Source: Novosphingobium sp. 18050
GTDB lineage: Bacteria; Pseudomonadota; Alphaproteobacteria; Sphingomonadales; Sphingomonadaceae
NCBI RefSeq assembly: GCF_902706195.1
Contig: NZ_CACSJO010000022.1
Span: 19,017 to 83,016 of the forward strand
Direction: 5' to 3'
DNA: 64,000 nucleotides
Shown here: piece by piece, positions 26,191 to 35,049 of the stretch
Layout of the letters: each line of letters starts with the position of its first letter
Position numbering within the stretch: position 1 is the stretch's first letter
The notes under the pieces: generated by a model
What the model saw: only the letters and a program-made list of their open reading frames with translations
What the model was told of the DNA's origin: nothing
Database searches by the model: none
Made by a program: the position numbers and the translations under genes

Positions 26191-27984
26191 ATGACATTTA
26201 CAAACCTCCCCCAGCCTCTCGCCGAGGCTCTCGCAGCGCATGGCTACGAAACGCTCACGCCGGTTCAGGCCGCCGTGACCGAGGAGCAGGCACGCAGCCG
26301 CGATCTCGTCGTCTCCGCGCAGACCGGTTCGGGCAAGACCGTGGCTTTCGGCCTCGCGATTGCCGACGAACTGCTCGAAGACGGCCGCATTCCCTACTCG
26401 GAAGGTCCGCTGGCACTTGCCATCGCGCCGACCCGCGAACTGGCTCAGCAGGTCAGCCGCGAGCTGGAATGGCTTTACGCCAAGACCGGCGCCCGCATTG
26501 TGACCTGCGTTGGCGGCATGGACCCCGTGAAGGAGCGCCGTGCGCTCGAACGCGGCGCGACCATCGTCGTCGGCACGCCGGGCCGTCTGCGTGACCACCT
26601 TGAGCGTGGAAAGCTGAACCTCTCCGCCCTGCGCGCCATCGTTCTCGACGAAGCGGACGAGATGCTCGACATGGGCTTCCGCGACGATCTTGAGGAAATC
26701 CTCGACGCGACCCCGGAAGGCCGCCGCACGCTGCTGTTCTCGGCAACGATGCCCCGCCCGATCGAGGCGCTGGCCCAGCGTTACCAGAAGAATTCGCTGC
26801 GCATCTCGACCGTCGGTGAAAACCGCGGCCACGGCGACATCGCCTACAAGGCTGTCACCGTCGCCCCGTCCGACATCGAGCGCGCGGTGGTCAACCTGCT
26901 GCGCTTCCACGATGCCGAAACCGCGATCCTGTTCTGCGCCACGCGCGACAACGTGAAGCACCTGCACGCCACCCTGGTCGAGCGCGGCTTCTCCGCCGTT
27001 GCGCTGTCGGGTGAGCACTCGCAGAACGAGCGTAACAACGCGCTTCAGGCTCTGCGTGACCGCCGTGCCCGCGTGTGCGTCGCCACCGACGTTGCCGCGC
27101 GCGGTATCGATCTGCCCACGTTGACCCTCGTCGTTCACGTAGAAATTCCGCGCGATGCGGAAACCCTGCAGCACCGTTCGGGCCGTACCGGCCGCGCCGG
27201 CCGCAAGGGTACTGCCGTGATCCTGGTGCCGTATCCGCGCCGCCGCCGCGTCGAAATGATGCTGCGCGGTGCCCGCATCGAAGCCGAGTGGGGCGAAGCC
27301 CCGACGCTCGAATCGATCCGCGCGCAGGACCGTGAGCGTCTCATGGAAAAGCTGCTCGCTCCCGTTGAGGCCGAGGAAGACGATCGCGAGATCGCCCGCG
27401 TTCTGCTGGAAAAGGTCAGCGCCGAGGATCTCGCCGCTGCCCTCGTGATCGCGCACCGCGCCGCCATGCCGCAGCCGGAAGAACTGATCGGCAATTCGCC
27501 GGAAAGCCGCGAACCGCGTCACCGTCCCGGTTTCGACGACGTGGTGTGGTTCAGCATGGATGTGGGTCGTCAGCAGAACGCCGAAGCGCGCTGGATTCTG
27601 CCGGTGCTGTGCCGCCGTGGTCACGTTACCCGTGACGCCGTTGGCCAGATCCGCATTTCCGCCGATCAGACGCACTTCCAGATCCCGGTGGCCCTGGCCG
27701 ACCAGTTCGCTGCCGCCGTGCAGCGCACTGCCAGCCATGACGACGGCGAGTACGAATCGACCATCCTGATCGAGCGTTCGGCCGAAGCGCCCCGCGATGT
27801 CGCGCGTCACCGGAGCCGTGACCGTGAGGGGCCGCAGGGCCGTGGTCGTCGTCCGCAGGGCAATGGGTATCCGCGCGGCGAAGGCGGAGAGGGCCAGTCG
27901 TCCTTCCGTCCACGCCCCGCTGGTGGCCCCGGCGGCGGCGGCAAGCCGTTCCACAAGAAGCCGCGCAAGGGCGGTCGGGACTGA
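26191..27984 (+). CDS. DEAD-box ATP-dependent RNA helicase with DbpA-type RNA-binding domain
   Basis: A 597-residue helicase. It has the Q motif with FTNLPQPLAEAL, motif I AQTGSGKT, motif Ia APTRELAQQ, motif II VLDEADEML, motif III SATMP, and C-terminal motifs V and VI (ATDVAARGIDLP, HRSGRTGRAG). Residues about 440-515 match the DbpA/CsdA RNA-binding domain (PVLCRRGHVTRDAVGQI and later FQIPVALADQF). A low-complexity Arg/Gly-rich tail (about 530-597) follows. Members unwind rRNA and mRNA during ribosome assembly and cold adaptation. The ATG at 26191 is preferred over an upstream TTG. Confidence 0.93.
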   Translation: MTFTNLPQPLAEALAAHGYETLTPVQAAVTEEQARSRDLVVSAQTGSGKTVAFGLAIADELLEDGRIPYSEGPLALAIAPTRELAQQVSRELEWLYAKTGARIVTCVGGMDPVKERRALERGATIVVGTPGRLRDHLERGKLNLSALRAIVLDEADEMLDMGFRDDLEEILDATPEGRRTLLFSATMPRPIEALAQRYQKNSLRISTVGENRGHGDIAYKAVTVAPSDIERAVVNLLRFHDAETAILFCATRDNVKHLHATLVERGFSAVALSGEHSQNERNNALQALRDRRARVCVATDVAARGIDLPTLTLVVHVEIPRDAETLQHRSGRTGRAGRKGTAVILVPYPRRRRVEMMLRGARIEAEWGEAPTLESIRAQDRERLMEKLLAPVEAEEDDREIARVLLEKVSAEDLAAALVIAHRAAMPQPEELIGNSPESREPRHRPGFDDVVWFSMDVGRQQNAEARWILPVLCRRGHVTRDAVGQIRISADQTHFQIPVALADQFAAAVQRTASHDDGEYESTILIERSAEAPRDVARHRSRDREGPQGRGRRPQGNGYPRGEGGEGQSSFRPRPAGGPGGGGKPFHKKPRKGGRD

Positions 27985-28007
27985 TCCGACCGGCTAACGC
28001 TGTTAAA

Positions 28008-28047
28008 TGAAAAACCCGGCGTCACCTTGGTGACGCCGGGTTTTTCA
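28008..28047 (+). terminator. Intrinsic terminator after the RNA helicase gene
   Basis: A 19-bp perfect inverted repeat (28008-28026 and 28029-28047) with A-rich outer base on one side and ttttt on the other, 24 bp after the helicase stop. The A/T symmetry lets it work in both directions, so it can also end the convergent Gre-family transcript. Confidence 0.9.
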
Positions 28048-28133
28048 TGTCCGTCATCCTCGGGAGGGCGACGGTTTTTCGGGATAGGTGCAGTTGATCG
28101 CTGTCTGGCGGCCTGGCGCCATTGCAAGCGAAC

Positions 28134-28595
28134 TCAGGCCGCAGCGATCTCCAGAACTTCGATCGCTTCTTCGCGGCCGTTGAAGTCGACGAATTCGCCG
28201 ACTTCGGCCCCTAGCACCGCCCGCGCCAGCGGCGCGGTGAAGGCGAGGCGACCTTCGGACGGGTCGGCCTCGTCATGGCCGACTACCGTGATTTCGCGTG
28301 CCTTGCCGTCGAGAGCGAAACGCACCCTGCAACCGAACATCGCTTTTGCGCCAGAAGGTTCGGGTTGTACTTTCGCCGTGTCGAGACGTGCACGCCAGTA
28401 GCGCAAGTCGCGTTTGGCGGTGTTCAGCGCACTCTCTTCCGAAAGCTCGGCAACTTTCACCGCCAACTCGCTGATCCGCATATGAATCATCTCGAGGCCG
28501 CGCTGGGTCACGAGGTTCGGCCCCGGTGGGATCGGCACTTCGAACTTGGGCTCGAGGTGCTCCTCGTCCCCGTCGCGTCGGAAAGCGACGCTCAC
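28134..28595 (-). CDS. GreA/GreB family transcription elongation factor-like protein
   Basis: A 153-residue protein with an N-terminal helical region (about 25-75: RGLEMIHMRISELAVKVAELSEESA) and a C-terminal FKBP-like Gre domain (FGCRVRFALDGKAREITVVGHDEADPS...LARAVLGAEVGEFVDF). Gre factors restart backtracked RNA polymerase. The acidic pair at the coiled-coil tip of true GreA is not obvious, so it may be an RNA-polymerase-binding relative instead. Its start overlaps the end of the upstream ABC-F gene by 4 bp... the two genes share bases 28592-28595, indicating one transcript. Confidence 0.82.
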   Translation of the reverse strand: MSVAFRRDGDEEHLEPKFEVPIPPGPNLVTQRGLEMIHMRISELAVKVAELSEESALNTAKRDLRYWRARLDTAKVQPEPSGAKAMFGCRVRFALDGKAREITVVGHDEADPSEGRLAFTAPLARAVLGAEVGEFVDFNGREEAIEVLEIAAA

Positions 28596-30472
28596 TTGCC
28601 GCGGCCCATCAGGGTTTCGAGAACCTCGTTGACTTCAAGCCATTCGGTTTCGGCCTGCTCCAGATCGGCGGTGGACACGGCATGACGCTTACCCAGTTCG
28701 CCGAGGGCCACGCCTTTGAGGTCGCCCTTGCCAGAACCCGGGGTGGCGAGTGCGGCGTCGATCTCGCCAAGCTGAACCTGCAGGCGCTTCATGCGCGTTT
28801 CGGCAGCGGTGACCTTCTTGCGCAGCGCCTTCAGTTCCTCACGCGCGACGGCACCGGACTTCTTGGCGCCGCCACCGGCCTTGCCTTCAACGCCGCCAGC
28901 CTTGGGCTGGTTACGACCCAGCACGAAGTCGACGTAGTCTTCCATCGAACCATCGTAGTTTTCGGCCACGCCGCCATCGACCAGCACCAGCCGGTCGGCA
29001 ACCAGTTCGACCATGTGACGGTCGTGGCTAACGAGGATGACGGCGCCATCGAAGGCATTGAGCGCCTGCACCAGCGCTTCACGAGCGTCGACGTCCAGGT
29101 GGTTCGTCGGTTCGTCGAGGATCAGCATGTGCGGTGCATCGCGTGTCACCAGCGCCAGCGCCAGTCGTGCGCGCTCACCGCCCGAAAGCGTGCCCGTCTC
29201 CGAAGTGGCGCGGTTGCCCGAGAAGCCGAAGCGGCCGAGTTGGCCGCGCACGGCGACCGGGGGCTTGCCGTCCATCGCCCGCGTCATCAGTTCCAGCGGC
29301 GTGGAATTGCTCGGCAGTTCTTCCACCTGATACTGCGTGAAGTAGCCGATGCGGATCTTGGGCGAGAAGGTCAGCGACCCTTCCATTGGGTCGAGCTGAC
29401 GGGCTAGGAGGCGCGCCAGCGTGGTCTTGCCGTTGCCGTTGCGCCCCAGCAGCGCGATTCGGTCCTCGGGATCGATGCGCAAGTTGAGGCGGCGCAGGAT
29501 CGGCTTGTCTTCTTCGTAGCCCACTGCCGCAAGGTCCAGCGTCACCAGTGGCGGGCGCAGTTCGTCGGGGCTCGGGAAGTCGAAGCTCAAAGAGGGATCT
29601 TCGGCCATCGAGGCGATCGGCTGCATCTTGGCCAGCATCTTTGAACGCGACTGCGCCTGCTTTGCGGTCGATGCACGGGCCGAGTTGCGGGCCACATAGT
29701 CCGCCAGCTTCTTGCGCTGGGCATCCTGGTTGGCTTTCGCGGCGGCGGCCTGCGCGGCGCGTTCGGCGCGGATGCGCTCGAAGCTATCGTAGTCGCCGGG
29801 GTAGAGCGTCAGCTTGCCCTGCTGCAGGTGCAGAATATGGTCGACCACGGTATTGAGCAGGTCGCGCTCGTGGCTGATGACCAGAAGCGTCTTGGGATAG
29901 CCCTTGAGGAAGTTCTCCAGCCACAACGTCGCTTCGAGGTCGAGGTGGTTCGAAGGCTCGTCGAGCAGCATCACATCAGGCTCGGAGAACAGCAGCGAGG
30001 CCAGCGCCACACGCATCTTCCAGCCGCCCGAGTAGCTATCCAGCGGACGGCCCTGCATCTCCTCGTCGAAGCCAAGGCCCACGAGGATGCGCGCGGCGCG
30101 GGCAGGGGCGGTATAGGCGTCGATCGCGATCAGGCGCTCGTGAAGGTCGCCAAGGCGGTGCGGGTCTGTGCAGGTTTCGGCTTCGGCGAGCAGTTCGGTG
30201 CGCTCGGTATCGGCTTCGACCACGGCGTCGAACGGAGTCTTGGTGCCGGTGGGGGCTTCCTGTGCGATATAGCCCAGGCGTGCGCGGCGGGGCATGTCCA
30301 CGGAGCCGCCGTCGGGTTCCAGTTCGCCGATGATCGCCTTGACCAGCGTGGACTTGCCCGCGCCGTTACGGCCGATAAGGCCGATCTTGCCGTTCTGGGG
30401 CAGAGTCGCGCTCGCGCCGTCGATAATGGTGCGGCCGCCGAGGCGCACGGTGATGTCACGTATGGTCAACAT
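28592..30472 (-). CDS. ABC-F family ATPase (Uup/YheS-like)
   Basis: A 626-residue soluble protein with two ATP-binding cassettes and no membrane segments. Cassette 1 has GRNGAGKST, YSGGWKMRVALA and LLDEPSNHLDL; cassette 2 has GRNGNGKTT, LSGGERARLALAL and LILDEPTNHLDVD. A charged linker joins them and a C-terminal coiled-coil (about 560-620) follows. ABC-F proteins bind the ribosome E site and help stalled or antibiotic-blocked translation. It is probably the housekeeping YheS/Uup type rather than a resistance determinant. Translation of the downstream Gre-family gene is coupled to it. Confidence 0.92.
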   Translation of the reverse strand: MLTIRDITVRLGGRTIIDGASATLPQNGKIGLIGRNGAGKSTLVKAIIGELEPDGGSVDMPRRARLGYIAQEAPTGTKTPFDAVVEADTERTELLAEAETCTDPHRLGDLHERLIAIDAYTAPARAARILVGLGFDEEMQGRPLDSYSGGWKMRVALASLLFSEPDVMLLDEPSNHLDLEATLWLENFLKGYPKTLLVISHERDLLNTVVDHILHLQQGKLTLYPGDYDSFERIRAERAAQAAAAKANQDAQRKKLADYVARNSARASTAKQAQSRSKMLAKMQPIASMAEDPSLSFDFPSPDELRPPLVTLDLAAVGYEEDKPILRRLNLRIDPEDRIALLGRNGNGKTTLARLLARQLDPMEGSLTFSPKIRIGYFTQYQVEELPSNSTPLELMTRAMDGKPPVAVRGQLGRFGFSGNRATSETGTLSGGERARLALALVTRDAPHMLILDEPTNHLDVDAREALVQALNAFDGAVILVSHDRHMVELVADRLVLVDGGVAENYDGSMEDYVDFVLGRNQPKAGGVEGKAGGGAKKSGAVAREELKALRKKVTAAETRMKRLQVQLGEIDAALATPGSGKGDLKGVALGELGKRHAVSTADLEQAETEWLEVNEVLETLMGRGK

Positions 30473-30739
30473 GGCGCTGCGCCTAGCAGGGCGCGCGGTT
30501 AAGCGAAACCGCGTTCCGCCCTGTTAGTGCAGCAACAGCGAGGGCGGGCCTGAGCGGCGAGAGTGCCGGCAAACTGCTTCGCCGTCGCCCGTGCGTCAGA
30601 AGGGAAATAATGGTGTCCAGTGAACACTGCTCGGAACCCGATACTTATCAACACCTATACCCACGGGCTTCGTGTTCCTCAGCATTCCTCCACCTGTCGC
30701 AAATGGCGGAAATCCAGTAACAATTGGGCTTGAAACGAC

Positions 30740-30755
30740 GAATCACTTGTGATTC
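30740..30755. promoter_or_regulatory. Palindrome with two GANTC sites ahead of the division gene
   Basis: gaatcac-tt-gtgattc is a perfect 7-bp dyad with a 2-bp centre, ending 9 bp before the FtsB/DivIC-like start codon. Each half contains GANTC, the methylation site of the alphaproteobacterial cell-cycle methyltransferase CcrM. The rest of the 292-bp divergent spacer (30473-30764) shows no other clear signal. Confidence 0.35.
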
Positions 30756-30764
30756 TATAGAGCA

Positions 30765-31076
30765 ATGCGGACCGTGCGACAGGAAGCGAACATTGCCAGA
30801 GAGCGACTCGTGCAGGGCCTTGCCCTTGCCGTGCTGCTGCTGATGGGACTCTACTGTGTCGCCGGGCCCAGCGGCCTTCTCGCATGGGGTGAAAATCAGC
30901 ACCTGCTGGAAGAACGCCGCGCCAAGCTTGTCGATCTTCAGGCCCAGCGCGATCGTCTCAAGAATCGCGTCGCCTTGCTCAACCCGCGCAACATGGACCC
31001 GGACCTTGCGGGTGAGCTCGTTCGTAGCCATCTCAACGTTGCTCGTCCGGACGAGATGGTGATGCAGCTGCCCTGA
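30765..31076 (+). CDS. FtsB/DivIC-like septum formation initiator
   Basis: A 103-residue bitopic protein with one transmembrane helix (about residues 17-40, LALAVLLLMGLYCVAGPSGLL) and a following coiled-coil (about 45-75, HLLEERRAKLVDLQAQRDRLKNRVALL) with the NPRNMDPDLAGELVR end that is typical of the DivIC/FtsB family. It acts in the divisome linking FtsQ and FtsL. Placement just before pdhA is conserved in alphaproteobacteria. A small palindrome with two CcrM-type sites lies just upstream. Confidence 0.85.
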   Translation: MRTVRQEANIARERLVQGLALAVLLLMGLYCVAGPSGLLAWGENQHLLEERRAKLVDLQAQRDRLKNRVALLNPRNMDPDLAGELVRSHLNVARPDEMVMQLP

Positions 31077-31247
31077 TGGGGCGCGTGTCGGTGTCGTGAA
31101 CGGCGCGTAACAATGCCGATTTTTGCAAATCTAGTTGCAAAAAAGTCCACGTTCGCAGGCCAATTTCGATCGTCCGCGCTTTCGCTTTTCGAGCGGCGTT
31201 CCTATACCGCCCTTCCGAACGATCGCACCAACGATGGGAAGCAAGCG

Positions 31248-32330
31248 TTGCCCAAAGCAAAGAATCCGGTAGCCGAAACGGCCACTGTCGCAGACGCCTC
31301 AACGGACGAGGATTTCGCGCTGCACAGCCTCCAGACCGCTCTGGACGCTGACAAGCGTTACGAACCTTCCAAGGAAGAACTGCTGCATCTTTACGAGCAG
31401 ATGCTGCTTATCCGCCGCTTCGAGGAAAAGGCCGGCCAGCTTTACGGCCTCGGCCTGATCGGCGGCTTCTGCCACCTCTACATCGGTCAGGAGGCGGTTG
31501 CCGTCGGTCTGCAGTCCGCGCTCGACAGCGCCAAGGACTCGGTCATCACCGGTTACCGCGACCATGGCCACATGCTCGCATACGGCATCGATCCCAAGGT
31601 CATCATGGCCGAGCTGACCGGCCGCGAAGCCGGTATCTCGAAGGGCAAGGGCGGCTCAATGCACATGTTCTCCGTGGAGCATCGCTTCTACGGCGGCCAC
31701 GGCATCGTCGGCGCGCAGGTTTCGCTGGGCGCAGGTCTTGCCTTCGCACACAAGTACCGTGAAGACGGCGGCGTTGCGATGGCCTACTTCGGCGACGGCG
31801 CGGCCAACCAGGGCCAGGTCTACGAGAGCTTCAACATGGCTGCCTTGTGGAAGCTGCCGATCATCTTCGTGATCGAGAACAACGGCTACGCCATGGGCAC
31901 CGCGGTCAAGCGCGGCTCGGCCGAGACGCACTTCCACCGCCGCGGCACCGCGTTCCGCATCCCCGGCATGTCGGTTGACGGCATGGACGTTCTGGAAGTC
32001 CGCAAGGCTGCCGAAGTCGCGCTTGAATATGTGCGCGGCGGCAATGGCCCGGTCCTCATGGAACTCAACACCTACCGTTATCGCGGCCACTCCATGTCCG
32101 ATCCGGCCAAGTACCGCAGCCGTGAGGAAGTTCAGGACGTGCGTGAGAAGCGCGATCCGATCGAGCATGCCAAGACCGAACTGATGGGCATGGGCGTGAC
32201 CGAGGAAAGCCTCAAGGAAATCGACAAGCGCGTGCGCTCGCAGGTCGCCCAGTCGGCAGACTTTGCCGAGAATTCGCCGGAGCCGGTGGCTTCCGAACTG
32301 TATACTGACGTTCTGGTGGAGAGCTACTGA
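31248..32330 (+). CDS. pdhA: Pyruvate dehydrogenase E1 component, alpha subunit
   Basis: This 360-residue thiamine-diphosphate-dependent subunit decarboxylates pyruvate together with PdhB. Motifs are YEQMLLIRRFEEKAGQLYG, GHDG-type RDHGHMLAYG, and the TPP-binding GDGAANQGQVYESFNMAALW...NN (GDG then NN). The regulatory-loop region YRYRGHSMSDPAKYR is present. A TTG at 31248 with a GGGAAG site is chosen; an ATG at 31113 would add 45 unconserved residues and has no ribosome site. It is followed 1 bp later by pdhB. Confidence 0.94.
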   Translation: MPKAKNPVAETATVADASTDEDFALHSLQTALDADKRYEPSKEELLHLYEQMLLIRRFEEKAGQLYGLGLIGGFCHLYIGQEAVAVGLQSALDSAKDSVITGYRDHGHMLAYGIDPKVIMAELTGREAGISKGKGGSMHMFSVEHRFYGGHGIVGAQVSLGAGLAFAHKYREDGGVAMAYFGDGAANQGQVYESFNMAALWKLPIIFVIENNGYAMGTAVKRGSAETHFHRRGTAFRIPGMSVDGMDVLEVRKAAEVALEYVRGGNGPVLMELNTYRYRGHSMSDPAKYRSREEVQDVREKRDPIEHAKTELMGMGVTEESLKEIDKRVRSQVAQSADFAENSPEPVASELYTDVLVESY

Positions 32331-32331
32331 G

Positions 32332-33714
32332 ATGGCGATCGAACTGAAGATGCCCGCTCTCTCTCCGACGATGGAAGAAGGCAAGCTGGCCAAGTGGCTG
32401 GTAAAGGAAGGCGACGAAGTCTCCTCCGGTGATATCCTCGCCGAAATCGAGACCGACAAGGCGACGATGGAGTTCGAATCCATCGACGAAGGCATTGTCG
32501 GCAAGATCCTTGTCGCCGAGGGCACCGAGGGCGTGAAGGTCGGCACCGTGATCGCGGTCCTGGCCGGCGAAGGCGAAGACGCTTCCTCGATCGAGGCGCC
32601 TGCCGCCAAGACCGAAGAGCCGAAGGCCGAAGCCGCTTCGGAAGAAGAGAAGAAGCCTGCCGAGAGCGGCACGGCCAATCTGGCCAGCGACATCAAGACC
32701 CCGCGCGGCCCGGAAGTGCCCCACGGCACCAACATGAAGACCTCGACCGTGCGTGACGCCCTGCGTGACGCGATGGCCGAGGAAATGCGCCGCGACGACC
32801 GCGTCTTCGTGATGGGCGAGGAAGTCGCCGAGTACCAGGGCGCCTACAAGGTGACCCAGGGGCTGCTCGCCGAATTCGGACCCACCCGCGTCATCGACAC
32901 GCCGATCACCGAGTACGGCTTTGCCGGCATCGGCACCGGTGCGGCGATGGGCGGCCTGCGCCCGGTCATCGAGTTCATGACGTTCAACTTCGCCATGCAG
33001 GCGATCGACCACATCATCAACTCGGCCGCCAAGACCAACTACATGTCCGGTGGCCAGATGCGCTGCCCGATCGTGTTCCGTGGTCCCAACGGCGCGGCTT
33101 CGCGCGTGGGTGCGCAGCACTCGCAGAACTACGGTCCGTGGTACGCCAACGTGCCGGGCCTTGTCGTCATCGCGCCTTACGACGCGTCGGACGCCAAGGG
33201 TCTGCTCAAGGCCGCGATCCGCAGCGACGATCCGGTCGTGTTCCTCGAGAACGAGCTGATCTACGGCCGTTCGTTCGAGCTGCCCGAGCTTGACGACCAC
33301 GTCCTGCCGATCGGCAAGGCGCGGGTCATGCGCGAAGGCAAGGACGTGACCATTGTGTCCTATTCGATCGGCGTCGGCCTCGCGCTCGAAGCGGCCGAGA
33401 CGCTGGCCGAAGAAGGTATCGATGTTGAAGTCATCGACCTTCGCACCCTGCGCCCGCTCGACAAGGAAACGGTTCTGGCGAGCCTCGCCAAGACCAACCG
33501 CCTCGTCGTGGCGGAAGAGGGCTTCCCCGTCTGCTCGATCGCGTCCGAAATCTCGGCGATCTGCATGGAGGAAGGTTTCGACGACCTCGACGCGCCGGTC
33601 GTGCGCGTATGCAACGAGGACGTGCCGCTGCCTTACGCGGCAAACCTCGAAAAGCTTGCCCTGATCGACGCCAAGCGCGTCGTCGAGGCAGTCAAGAAGG
33701 TCTGCTACCGCTGA
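32332..33714 (+). CDS. pdhB: Pyruvate dehydrogenase E1 component, beta subunit with N-terminal lipoyl domain
   Basis: A 460-residue E1-beta. Residues 1-80 form a lipoyl domain (Lys43 in ETDKATME) almost identical to that of PdhC, followed by a short Ala/Glu/Lys hinge and the transketolase-like domain (MAEEMRRDDRVFVMGEEVAEYQGAYKV, split here as MAEEMRRDDRVFV and MGEEVAEYQGAYKV) and its C-terminal part (VEVIDLRTLRPLD). Lipoyl-bearing E1-beta is a known alphaproteobacterial trait. It ends the ftsB-like/pdhA/pdhB cluster; a hairpin follows. Confidence 0.95.
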   Translation: MAIELKMPALSPTMEEGKLAKWLVKEGDEVSSGDILAEIETDKATMEFESIDEGIVGKILVAEGTEGVKVGTVIAVLAGEGEDASSIEAPAAKTEEPKAEAASEEEKKPAESGTANLASDIKTPRGPEVPHGTNMKTSTVRDALRDAMAEEMRRDDRVFVMGEEVAEYQGAYKVTQGLLAEFGPTRVIDTPITEYGFAGIGTGAAMGGLRPVIEFMTFNFAMQAIDHIINSAAKTNYMSGGQMRCPIVFRGPNGAASRVGAQHSQNYGPWYANVPGLVVIAPYDASDAKGLLKAAIRSDDPVVFLENELIYGRSFELPELDDHVLPIGKARVMREGKDVTIVSYSIGVGLALEAAETLAEEGIDVEVIDLRTLRPLDKETVLASLAKTNRLVVAEEGFPVCSIASEISAICMEEGFDDLDAPVVRVCNEDVPLPYAANLEKLALIDAKRVVEAVKKVCYR

Positions 33715-33722
33715 TTTGACGG

Positions 33723-33752
33723 CGCGGGCGATGGTTCATTCCATCGCCCGCG
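33723..33752 (+). terminator. Hairpin after pdhB
   Basis: A perfect 12-bp GC-rich dyad (cgcgggcgatgg / ccatcgcccgcg) with a 6-nt loop, 8 bp after the pdhB stop. No T-tract follows, so termination would be weak or Rho-assisted; transcript-end protection is an alternative. Confidence 0.55.
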
Positions 33753-33811
33753 TCAGTCCCGGCGAGCGGAGGTGGGTTTATTCCCGCCGCCGCACCCTCT
33801 AGGGAGGCCGC

Positions 33812-34510
33812 GTGACCGACTCCCAGCCCCCCGCATCCGAAACGCCCGCCTCGAACGAGGACATCCTCGTCGCTTCGCTGCCCACGGTATCGCGGCTTGC
33901 CTTGGCTTATGCGCCAAAGTCAGCCCGGATACAGACGCTGGCGTTGCTGGCGCTCGATACACGGCTCGCCGGGCTGCTGCGCAATTCGCGTGAGCCGATG
34001 ATGGCGCAGCTGCGTCTGGCATGGTGGCGCGAATCCCTGTCGCAGCCTGCCGGCAAGTGGCCCGATGGCGAGCCCCTACTCGCTATTCTGCGAACCTGGA
34101 ACGGACATCACGGCGGCCTGGTAAGCCTTGTCAATGGCTGGGAAGCCATGACCGGAAGCGCGCCACTGCCCGCATCCGCGCTCGAAATGATGGCGGAGGG
34201 AAGGGCTGCTGCCTTCGCAACGCTGGCGCAGGCCTTGGGGTGCGACGGCGAACTGCGCGTGGTACAGCGACTGGCCCGTTCCTGGGCGCTGGCTGACCTT
34301 GCCATGCGCCTTGGGCATGAGAACGAGCGCGAGACGGCACGCGCTCTGGCGCTGGCCGACCGTGCCAAAGGCGTACGTCTTTCGCGGCCTTTGCGTCCGT
34401 TGACGGTGCTTCATGGACTTGCCCAGCGCCGTCTCGACAAGGGTGAGGAAGCTGCGACTTCGCCCGTCGCAGTACTCAAGGCCATGCGCCTTGGCCTGCT
34501 TGGCTTTTAG
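33812..34510 (+). CDS. Squalene/phytoene synthase-like protein (NDUFAF6-type)
   Basis: A 232-residue protein related to the squalene/phytoene synthase superfamily through MAQLRLAWWRESL and the helical fold. The Asp-rich DxxxD metal motifs of active prenyl synthases are not seen (LALDTRLAGLLR replaces the first). It resembles the NDUFAF6 group of complex I assembly factors. A GTG start (gtgaccgac) at 33812 is used. It follows pdhB; any link to respiration is inferred. Confidence 0.75.
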   Translation: MTDSQPPASETPASNEDILVASLPTVSRLALAYAPKSARIQTLALLALDTRLAGLLRNSREPMMAQLRLAWWRESLSQPAGKWPDGEPLLAILRTWNGHHGGLVSLVNGWEAMTGSAPLPASALEMMAEGRAAAFATLAQALGCDGELRVVQRLARSWALADLAMRLGHENERETARALALADRAKGVRLSRPLRPLTVLHGLAQRRLDKGEEAATSPVAVLKAMRLGLLGF

Positions 34511-34581
34511 ATTAAGGCGTTGTAATTTCCGGAACAACAGGAGCTGCCTCTAAGGCTGCGGGCCTTGATGAGGGGCTTGCT

Positions 34582-35037
34582 ATGAACCGTTTCCTGCTCG
34601 GCGGATTGGCCGTGTTCGTAATGATGGGCATCGGCCTGTTCTGGCTTCAGGGCCGGGCCGAAGTGGAAGCCAGTGCCCCTCCGCCCGGTGCCAGCGCGCC
34701 CATCGGACCTACGCCATTGCCGAGCGCGGACGTGGGCGACATGGTTGGCCCGGAACTGCCGGAAGCAACCGAATTCAGCCGCGAGCAGCGCCGTTTCTTC
34801 CGCTACGATCGCGATCGGGACGGACGGATATCGCGTAATGAGATGCTCTCCACCCGCGCCGATGGCTTTCGCAAGCTCGACAAGGATGGCAACAATCTGC
34901 TGACCTTCGAGGAGTGGGCGGTCGCAACCGTCGATAAGTTCGGCGAGGCCGACGTCGACCATGACCAATATCTCACCCCGGCGGAGTTCCGCCGCACAGC
35001 GCCGCCGCCCAAGCCGAAGGCAAAGTGCAGCTGCTGA
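34582..35037 (+). CDS. Membrane-anchored EF-hand protein
   Basis: A 151-residue protein with an N-terminal hydrophobic segment (residues 4-22) that is a membrane anchor or signal, a Pro/Ala-rich linker, and three EF-hand loops at about 76-87 (DRDRDGRISRNE), 100-111 (DKDGNNLLTFEE) and 124-135 (DVDHDQYLTPAE). The first loop is fully canonical for calcium. The C-terminus ends KCSC. Function is unknown; calcium binding outside the cytoplasm is inferred. Confidence 0.8.
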   Translation: MNRFLLGGLAVFVMMGIGLFWLQGRAEVEASAPPPGASAPIGPTPLPSADVGDMVGPELPEATEFSREQRRFFRYDRDRDGRISRNEMLSTRADGFRKLDKDGNNLLTFEEWAVATVDKFGEADVDHDQYLTPAEFRRTAPPPKPKAKCSC

Positions 35038-35049
35038 GCGGCGGCCGGT

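Noticed and set aside
31113..31247. Upstream ATG extension of PdhA by 45 residues
   Set aside because: No ribosome site and no conserved sequence; the TTG at 31248 has a GGGAAG site and fits family length.
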